Made by a program: the position numbers and the translations under genes. The notes under the pieces are model-generated. The model searched no databases and had not been told where the DNA came from. It saw only the letters and a list, made by a program, of their open reading frames with translations. A stretch of 9,675 bases of DNA from JASTVH01 sp042862465 (GTDB lineage Bacteria > Pseudomonadota > Gammaproteobacteria > Pseudomonadales > Oleiphilaceae), in contig JASTVH010000023.1 in the NCBI GenBank assembly GCA_042862465.1, forward strand, positions 1-9,675, in the 5' to 3' direction. Positions 5,532 to 9,675 of the stretch are shown here, in pieces (position 1 is the first letter of the stretch; each line of letters starts with the position of its first letter).

Positions 5532-5906
5532 ACAGACCTTGTGATGGATGCGCTCTTGATGGCGGCCTGGAGACGACGGCCCAAGGAGCGCGTTTTGGTT
5601 CATTCTGACCAGGGTTCTCAGTACACCAGCCGAGAGTGGCGGGACTTTCTGGCCGAACACCGTCTCGAACCCAGCATGAGTCGTCGGGGCAACTGTCATG
5701 ACAATGCTGTCGCCGAGAGCTTCTTCTCGTTACTCAAGAAAGAGCGGATCAAGAGAAAGATCTACAAGAGCCGTGAACTGGCTCGACAAGATATCTTCGA
5801 TTACATCGAGATGTTTTATAACCCGGTCCGCAGACATGGCAGTAATGGCGGATTGTCTCCGGTAGACTTTGAAAAACAGTATTTCAGGCAGCTATCGAGC
5901 GTCTAG
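5532..5906 (+). pseudogene. IS3-family transposase OrfB, C-terminal fragment
   Basis: About 124 codons matching the C-terminal part of IS3-group OrfB (rve/DDE integrase core). It starts abruptly as TDLVMDALLMAAWRRRP, shows the second Asp in HSDQGSQYTS and the Glu in NAVAESFFSLLKKE with its downstream Lys, then ends in the usual way (FYNPVRRHGSNGGLSPVDFE). The first catalytic Asp and all of OrfA are absent. The GTG at 5541 is not a real start; the frame runs back in homology to about 5532, just beyond core repeat copy 7. It is therefore a 5'-truncated, inactive copy. Confidence 0.9.
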
Positions 5907-5962
5907 AGTATAGGGGGCGAACCAGTGGGATGTTGCCGAATGCTCTTGGGGTTAACAAGGTC

Positions 5963-5986
5963 GTGCAAGATTCAAGACCTGATCCC
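5963..5986. repeat. type-D repeat, single copy
   Basis: Contains gtgcaagattcaagacctga followed by tccc. It matches, with one change, the right arm and inner flank of the inverted repeat at 7902-7967. Confidence 0.75.
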
Positions 5987-6005
5987 GTGTACCAGTCTCT
6001 CGTCC

Positions 6006-6032
6006 GACCAAAGGACTCTGACCCCATTGGTC
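6006..6032. repeat. type-B repeat
   Basis: Identical over 27 bases to 4033-4059, with outer arms gaccaa and ttggtc. It sits just past the stop of the last gene of the minus-strand operon. Confidence 0.8.
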
Positions 6033-6048
6033 CCTTCATAACTCGGTT

Positions 6049-6228
6049 TTAACCATCAGAATCGGTTCTAGACAATTGATAGCCCAAAGCCCCATTGAGA
6101 ACAAAGCCGGACAAAAAAGTGAGATAAAAAACAGTGTCACGCCATTGATGATTAGAGTAGAGCCAGGCCAATGCCAGGGCAGCGAAGTACAGTATCAGTA
6201 AAGTGACGTGTACGGTGTTAGGCTTCAT
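6049..6228 (-). CDS. 59-residue two-helix membrane protein, last gene of the operon
   Basis: From the ATG at 6226-6228 the minus strand encodes 59 residues ending at a TAA complementary to 6049-6051. It begins MKPNTVHVTLLILYFAALAL, with membrane helices at about 7-24 and 34-51 separated by a short polar loop (SNHQWRD). Its start lies inside the end of the secreted-protein gene (11-bp overlap), matching the overlapping style of the rest of the operon. No good ribosome site precedes it, so translation probably depends on coupling. I do not recognise a family. As the second tiny membrane protein in the set it may be an immunity or accessory subunit. The overlap and hydrophobic pattern argue against a chance frame. 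Confidence 0.6.
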   Translation of the reverse strand: MKPNTVHVTLLILYFAALALAWLYSNHQWRDTVFYLTFLSGFVLNGALGYQLSRTDSDG

Positions 6229-6787
6229 GGAAGGAACAGTTTTTCACGATGTCGGCAAGAGAATGAGCTGCGGCTTTTGTTTGCGCGGCAATCTCAGAAG
6301 AAACCTTTACTTGGGTATGCGTTCGGAAGAACTGGAGCTGTCCATCGTTCCACCGTCCATATACCGCGTAGATATCTTTGTCATCCTCGAAAATAGCTTC
6401 AAAAGTGATAATCGTTCTTTGATCTATTTGGTGGGTCTGTAGCCCGGAAACCTGCTTGTATATACCGGAATCGAGCATGTTGCGCTGTGTTACGTCGGCA
6501 AGTTTTAACGACAGCGCCTTCCCTTGATCTGCTCTATTAATCGCCTTAAGGCGTTCATTTTGCAGAGCGTCCTCCCCAAACTCGAAAACCACTCCAGTCC
6601 AATAACTGCCGTCCTGCTGGTAAGCGAACTCATGTCTTACGTAATCGCTTCCTTCGGAACGCGTGATCTCCGCATTGGGTAGGTAAAAACTGTTGTCCGA
6701 GCACGATAGCTGAGCACTTTGTGCGCTTATCGGTGCCAAAAAGGCGGCAGTCAAAAAACTAAGAACCACAAAAATACGAAGAGTCAT
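6218..6787 (-). CDS. secreted/periplasmic protein of unknown function
   Basis: Encodes 189 residues from the ATG at 6785-6787, which overlaps the stop of the preceding gene as ATGA (6784-6787). This overlap and the signal peptide decide the start; a longer frame to 6838 would bury the signal sequence. The N-terminus MTLRIFVVLSFLTAAFLAPI continues to a likely cleavage after AQSA near residue 25. The mature part contains two cysteines near its ends (about 29 and 185) that could form a disulfide, and a mixed strand-type pattern with many aromatic residues (FYLPNAEI, DIYAVYGRWNDGQLQFF). The family is unknown to me. A periplasmic protein in an operon with small membrane proteins could be immunity against a toxin acting in the periplasm. 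That is inference. Confidence 0.7.
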   Translation of the reverse strand: MTLRIFVVLSFLTAAFLAPISAQSAQLSCSDNSFYLPNAEITRSEGSDYVRHEFAYQQDGSYWTGVVFEFGEDALQNERLKAINRADQGKALSLKLADVTQRNMLDSGIYKQVSGLQTHQIDQRTIITFEAIFEDDKDIYAVYGRWNDGQLQFFRTHTQVKVSSEIAAQTKAAAHSLADIVKNCSFHEA

Positions 6788-6978
6788 TGGTTGGTACACC
6801 GCTGCCGCGTTTTCTTTTTGAGGCGGAATAGCAACCAAAGCCCATAACTAAGGGATGTTGCCCAAACACCCCAGAAATAGATTGGTCGTTGCTCCGCAGA
6901 AGCACTTTCCCATGCCCAAATCACAAAGGCGAAAATGACCGAATAGGTGAGGATAAGTGCGATTCGTGAACCATTCAT
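6784..6978 (-). CDS. 64-residue two-helix membrane protein
   Basis: Encodes 64 residues starting MNGSRIALILTYSVIFAFVI. Helices lie at about 5-23 and 33-52, followed by a basic cytoplasmic tail (RLKKKTRQR). Its ATG overlaps the stop of the 185-residue gene by four bases (6975-6978), and its own stop overlaps the start of the secreted-protein gene in the same way, so it is firmly inside an operon. No named family is recognised. Small membrane proteins of this shape often serve as immunity proteins next to effectors. That role is inferred from neighbours only. Confidence 0.65.
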   Translation of the reverse strand: MNGSRIALILTYSVIFAFVIWAWESASAEQRPIYFWGVWATSLSYGLWLLFRLKKKTRQRCTNQ

Positions 6979-7532
6979 TGGTAGTATGCGGACCCTTTTG
7001 TCTGCATACGTCGTTTCTGCTCGGCGTGAACAGCATTCAAGCTGCCGCTATTGGCTGCAAAAGCTAGCCAGATAACGATGGTGGCTACACCGCCTTTCGA
7101 CAACCTGCGGTTTTGGATCAATTTTGTCACAAAGTCCTTTCCGCCAGTCACCGAAAAAGTAAAACCCATAAAGCCCCCAATTTTTTCCACCAGACTGTGG
7201 AAAGCCTCATCTTCTGCCAGTTCTGCGTTGGTCATAGACCACAGGCCCCACTGGGGGTTTACAAAAGTGGTATCTACCGCCCTGGTCACCAACTGCTGTT
7301 CGAACTGAGGGTTGGCTACTGATCTTATAGCGGCCATTGCTTTCATACGTTGGAGCTGATCCATATGCCTATACAGGATCGTGGAAGTCATGGCTTCAAG
7401 GCCCTTTTCACCACTGTTTGCCACCAGGGCTGGTGAAATATTCAATATCTTGGCGAGTTCGCGGAGCTGGCCTTGAGTATCTTTTGGTAGGAAATACGGC
7501 AAATCAGAGGTGTTGGGAAGCGGTGTTGCCAT
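6975..7532 (-). CDS. unknown 185-residue protein, first gene of the overlapping operon (possible effector)
   Basis: Encodes 185 residues with no signal peptide, starting MATPLPNTSDLPYFLPKDTQ. The ATG at 7530-7532 is preceded by AAGGA at eight bases. Most of the protein looks helical; residues 146-168 (KGGVATIVIWLAFAANSGSL) form one strongly hydrophobic stretch that could span or insert in a membrane, preceded by a Gly-rich segment at 118-131 (IGGFMGFTFSVTGG). The C-terminus is basic and polar. No catalytic motif is recognised. The layout, a signal-less protein with a membrane-active segment followed by small membrane and periplasmic proteins, parallels the cassette at 2260-3666 and suggests effector plus immunity. 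The alternative is a conserved membrane complex unrelated to toxicity. Confidence 0.6.
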   Translation of the reverse strand: MATPLPNTSDLPYFLPKDTQGQLRELAKILNISPALVANSGEKGLEAMTSTILYRHMDQLQRMKAMAAIRSVANPQFEQQLVTRAVDTTFVNPQWGLWSMTNAELAEDEAFHSLVEKIGGFMGFTFSVTGGKDFVTKLIQNRRLSKGGVATIVIWLAFAANSGSLNAVHAEQKRRMQTKGSAYYQ

Positions 7533-7746
7533 TATGAATATCCTTATTCAACAAAATTGCGTAACTAATTTTCTGCAATGCCTATTTTTAAGCATCTCAG
7601 TCCCTGAGTGAGCGAATTCTAGGAGAAGTCAGTTCAAGGAACAAGCGAGCAGACCTCAAAAGCTATAGTTTCGCAAACTGTACCAATGGGGGCACCAGGC
7701 GGTTACCTGGACACCCACGCCAAGCGTGAGATTTGACGGGCCTGTT

Positions 7747-7766
7747 AGAGTGGGCATCCATTTAGA
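7747..7766. repeat. type-C repeat, diverged copy
   Basis: agagtgggcatccatttaga matches the type-C unit at 3881-3906 and 4195-4246 with changes at the gtg/cat position and after the ttta. Confidence 0.55.
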
Positions 7767-7830
7767 GAGTCGATATTGTTGACATAACGATGCCTGCGGA
7801 CCGAATAACCCTCTGTTTTAAGGAGGTGGA

Positions 7831-7899
7831 ATGAAATTCGCTTGTTGTTAGGGCGATACTAAGTTCAAAGGATTTAAAGATGAAAAGAAAATTGCTTAA
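7831..7899 (+). pseudogene. possible short gene remnant with in-frame TAG
   Basis: AAGGAGGTGGA stands directly before an ATG at 7831, an unusually strong ribosome site although very close to the start. The frame reads MKFACC, TAG, then GDTKFKGFKDEKKIA and TAA at 7897-7899. One base change (TAG from TGG or a tyrosine codon) would give an open start of a Cys-containing protein, so this may be the beginning of a broken gene. The following DNA is the type-D inverted repeat. It may also be chance. Confidence 0.2.
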
Positions 7900-7901
7900 C
7901 C

Positions 7902-7967
7902 AACGGGGTCAGGTCTTGAAATTTGAATTCTCACTCTGTGGTGCAAGATTCAAGACCTGACCCCGTT
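7902..7967. repeat. type-D inverted repeat, perfect 19-bp arms
   Basis: aacggggtcaggtcttgaa at 7902-7920 is the exact inverse complement of ttcaagacctgaccccgtt at 7949-7967, with a 28-base loop. A single-arm relative occurs at 5963-5986. The right arm abuts the RAYT-like orphan module. It could form a cruciform or a hairpin in transcripts of either strand; neither strand has a clear U-tract, so I do not call it a terminator. Confidence 0.9.
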
Positions 7968-8061
7968 CCTTCTTTGGTTTTTGGGCACAGCTTCCTGCCG
8001 TGCTTGGGATCAGCTTGGGATTTTACGGGAGGGGGCGGAAAAATAAATCTGTCCCGGTTTT
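7968..8061. repeat. orphan RAYT upstream module without RAYT gene: hairpin plus core repeat copy 8
   Basis: The module matches the DNA upstream of the RAYT genes from about the ccttccttgg stretch onward: hairpin arms gcacagc (7985-7991) and gccgtgc (7997-8003), the gggattttac block, and the core at 8039-8061. The RAYT coding part is missing and replaced by the type-D inverted repeat. It could be a non-autonomous unit moved by a RAYT in trans, or a deletion relic. Its distal side joins a truncated toxin-like gene. Confidence 0.8.
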
Positions 8062-8251
8062 TCGGTTGTCGAAACGCTGGGTCGACGATTATATCCTCAA
8101 ACTTGAAGACAGAGGGGATGCTGATGCAATCGCCATTGTGGACAAAATCGAAGAGGCCCGGTTCGCAGGAAACTTGAAGACTGTGGTGACGGGTTTGGAC
8201 CGAGTAACCGGTGAGTTTCGTTTCGTGAACATCACGATAAGCGACCAATGA
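8000..8251 (+). pseudogene. C-terminal fragment of a probable toxin, fused in frame to the core repeat
   Basis: After core repeat copy 8 a plus-strand frame reads RLSKRWVDDYILKLEDRGDA, continues through a charged helical stretch and ends FRFVNITISDQ at 8249-8251, about 62 residues of gene-like sequence from 8062. The frame stays open backward through the repeat (RKNKSVPVF) to a GTG at 8000, so a fusion protein of 83 residues is possible, but no ribosome site supports that start. The next gene begins 15 bp downstream and looks like an Imm49-type immunity protein, so this is best read as the remaining end of the cognate polymorphic toxin. The toxin family is not recognisable from this portion. 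Confidence 0.5.
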
Positions 8252-8266
8252 GTGTCGGAGAGAGTA

Positions 8267-9208
8267 ATGTTTGAAGGGCCTAAAGTGACTGAATCACTTG
8301 ATAATATCGCGCGCGCTATTCGTCCTACGAAAATGGAGCGTTTCGCGGCGGGCTACTATCAATTGCTCGAAGAGAACCCAGGGAACCTTGATGCCGCTCT
8401 TCGCCCCCTTGTTGGAGGCTATAAGAAGTTAGCGTTGGTGGACTGGTTCAGAGATCGGGACATCGAAGCGTGCAAACAACATGCATTTGTGGCTGCAAAA
8501 CTACTAAGAATGGTTTGTCAGGTGCACCCCGCTGAGCAGTCTGGAGCCAATGCCCACAATCTTCTCTATGCCTTGCTGTCTGATAACAATGACATGATCC
8601 ACTGGGAATGCCAGTACATGGTGCCGCTGTTTCAGCCCGGCACGGCGACCTATTGGTGCGAAAACCCAAGCAAGAATGAATACCACGGCTTGCAGGCCAG
8701 GCTTGCGTTGCAAGGAGAGTGGGACATTTTAAGAGAGCGGTGCGAACGATTTCTGGCCGCTCCGCCAAATGGGAGAAAGCTCGAACGGTTTGATCATGAA
8801 TTCTACTTAGGCCTAATCGACGGGGATCAGCCCAAGATGCAAGCCGCCCTGGATGATCTGGCCCAGCCCAAAGTGCTGGGGCACCGCAACAGCCCTGATG
8901 CATTTGGCTTGGAATCCCGTATCGTTTCTGGATGGCATGTCATTTACGGCAAGATCGCACACCGTTATGGCTATCAGGTGTGCATCGATAGCCCGGGCGT
9001 ACCGAACGAGCTGCTCCCCATCGAGCCGCCGGATGAGTATCCTGAGCCGTACGACTTCATGACCGCTTTCGACCTGTTCACCTCCTTTGATGAGAACACC
9101 AGGGGCTCGGTCCCCTGTATCCGAGAGCTATCTCCGAGACCGCCCGGCGAGCCACCGCTTACTTACACGGAAGCAAAGAAGAAAGTTGATTCCGCTCTGC
9201 ATTCTTAG
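8267..9208 (+). CDS. Imm49-like immunity protein
   Basis: Encodes 313 residues, mainly helical and without signal peptide or membrane segments, so cytoplasmic. The C-terminal third is the recognisable part: FDHEFYLGLIDGDQPKMQAA (a helical unit ending in a residue-count loop), then WHVIYGKIAHRYGYQVCIDS and the VPNELLPIEPPDEYPEPYDF signature. This resembles the Imm49 family found behind toxins in polymorphic toxin loci. I chose the ATG at 8267 because GGAG stands six bases upstream; a GTG at 8252 directly after the previous stop would add five residues and has no ribosome site. It follows the tail of a probable toxin by 15 bp, consistent with a toxin-immunity pair whose toxin was truncated while the immunity gene stayed complete. 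Family assignment is by memory of motifs, not by a search. Confidence 0.65.
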   Translation: MFEGPKVTESLDNIARAIRPTKMERFAAGYYQLLEENPGNLDAALRPLVGGYKKLALVDWFRDRDIEACKQHAFVAAKLLRMVCQVHPAEQSGANAHNLLYALLSDNNDMIHWECQYMVPLFQPGTATYWCENPSKNEYHGLQARLALQGEWDILRERCERFLAAPPNGRKLERFDHEFYLGLIDGDQPKMQAALDDLAQPKVLGHRNSPDAFGLESRIVSGWHVIYGKIAHRYGYQVCIDSPGVPNELLPIEPPDEYPEPYDFMTAFDLFTSFDENTRGSVPCIRELSPRPPGEPPLTYTEAKKKVDSALHS

Positions 9209-9583
9209 CCGGGCCGAAGTGTATCTGTTGACCAATGCGAAAAACCGACATCGAAAAACCGGGACACCCATTAGCCAGCCAGAGTCAATAGGCCGCACCA
9301 GGCCCTGGCAGTTCTCTGCCTGTTAAACTCAGCGGCTCACCGTGCGCACCCATTGCTTTCGGTTTGTGGATACGGACTGATCCGCTCCAGACACCCATCA
9401 GGATCAAGGCAGGGCGAGTACAACATTTCGTCCTGCCCCTGGCATTGCTGCCCCAGAAAATCGTTGGTTCCCGGCCGTGTCCATGCGTTACAGAATCAGT
9501 GGTTCACCTGTCGGTGCCAGTCTTTTGTGGTTCGCGACCAGGGCGCATCGAGTTATTGTCAAATCTGGTGTTCAACGACCTGA
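9209..9583. other. non-coding stretch with a hybrid repeat fragment
   Basis: This 375-bp region between the Imm49-like gene and the right-edge fragment has no convincing gene. At 9254-9272 it contains aaaaaccgggacacccatt, which begins like the inverse complement of the core repeat (aaaaccgggaca) and continues like that of the type-C repeat (ggacaccca). Two loosely similar segments occur at about 9330-9350 and 9498-9518 (cagcggctcaccg and cagtggttcacctg). A minus-strand frame without a start at about 9340-9500 ends in SNGCAR and may be a decayed gene, but I cannot support it. Confidence 0.4.
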
Positions 9584-9675
9584 TCAAGCGACGCTCTGAT
9601 CGGCTGTTGCCACCTCCTCTCCATCCTTGAATATCACTCCGGTAACGACCTTGGCCAAGTAGTCAAAGCCCCGCA
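9584..9675 (-). CDS. C-terminal end of an unidentified protein (continues beyond window)
   Basis: A minus-strand frame enters from the right edge and ends with TGA (complement of 9584-9586). The visible residues begin RGFDYLAKVVTGVIFKDGEE and finish VATADQSVA. The alternation of hydrophobic and polar residues and the natural-looking end suggest true coding, but 29 residues are too few for me to name a family. Given the neighbourhood it could belong to another mobile-element protein or to a toxin-system gene. Confidence 0.4.
   Translation of the reverse strand, partial: RGFDYLAKVVTGVIFKDGEEVATADQSVA

Larger units (their letters stand above)
5907..6048. other. IS3 right flank with type-D and type-B repeats
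   Basis: A short non-coding gap between the IS3 fragment and the four-gene operon. It carries a type-D repeat (5963-5986) and a type-B repeat (6006-6032). I could not identify an IS3 terminal inverted repeat because the other end is missing. Confidence 0.5.
7533..7901. other. intergenic stretch with degenerate repeats and a possible promoter
   Basis: This 369-bp region separates the divergent operon from the orphan repeat module. It holds the leader of the 185-residue gene, a short hairpin (CCAGG at 7695-7699 with CCTGG at 7706-7710), a tggacaccca stretch that is a type-C fragment in inverse orientation, a diverged type-C copy (7747-7766) and a TTGACA at 7779-7784. I see no convincing -10 box at the right distance from TTGACA. 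No full gene is present. Confidence 0.5.

Noticed and set aside
5541..5906. Independent small gene starting at the GTG at 5541
   Set aside because: IS3 OrfB homology extends upstream of that codon to about 5532, so it is an internal codon of a truncated transposase, not a start.
7695..7710. Rho-independent terminator at the CCAGG/CCTGG hairpin
   Set aside because: The stem is only five base pairs and no T-run follows on either strand.
8448..8903. Minus-strand 151-residue frame
   Set aside because: Antisense to the Imm49-like gene, which has a good ribosome site and family signature on the plus strand.
9340..9500. Minus-strand gene remnant ending SNGCAR
   Set aside because: About 50 open codons without a start or any family feature in GC-rich DNA; could be chance.

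Overview
The window looks like a recombination-scarred accessory island from a gammaproteobacterium-like genome. This taxonomic guess is inference only; there is no housekeeping gene or rRNA to anchor it. The recognisable families are IS110 and IS3 transposases, REP-associated tyrosine transposases (RAYT, Y1/HUH type), a HigB-type toxin remnant and polymorphic-toxin style immunity genes. No complete metabolic gene is present.

Layout. At 1-75 (minus) lies the first 25 codons of an IS110-superfamily transposase. It is followed by an intact RAYT gene (166-852, minus) and a 3'-truncated IS110 transposase (904-2001, minus) with a long leader that could hold a bridge RNA (2002-2228). From 2260 to 3666 (minus) is a two-gene cassette: a 342-residue protein with a glycine-rich hydrophobic C-terminus, followed by a three-helix membrane protein. 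This looks like an effector-immunity pair. From about 3810 to 5530 the DNA is a patchwork of short repeats and broken genes: two more RAYT copies cut at different codons, a higB stub with its promoter, and tails of unidentified genes. An IS3 OrfB fragment follows (5532-5906, plus). From 7532 down to 6049 (minus) is a tightly overlapping four-gene operon of unknown function: a 185-aa protein, a 64-aa two-helix protein, a secreted 189-aa protein and a 59-aa two-helix protein. From 8062 to 9208 (plus) lies the tail of a probable toxin and a complete Imm49-like immunity gene. The right edge holds the end of an unidentified minus-strand gene.

The unifying feature is a short repeat whose core reads aataaatctgtcccggttt. 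It occurs eight times, always in the same orientation. In its longest form it is the upstream region of the RAYT genes, with an imperfect hairpin about 35-50 bp proximal to the core. On its cggtttt side the core abuts truncated coding sequence in seven of eight copies (IS110, RAYT twice, higB, IS3, a probable toxin, an unknown gene). The repeat therefore behaves like the defined end of a mobile or recombining unit. Three other short repeat families are interspersed. RAYT-type transposases are known from family knowledge to process REP-like hairpins, so the RAYT genes and this repeat plausibly form one system. That link is inference.
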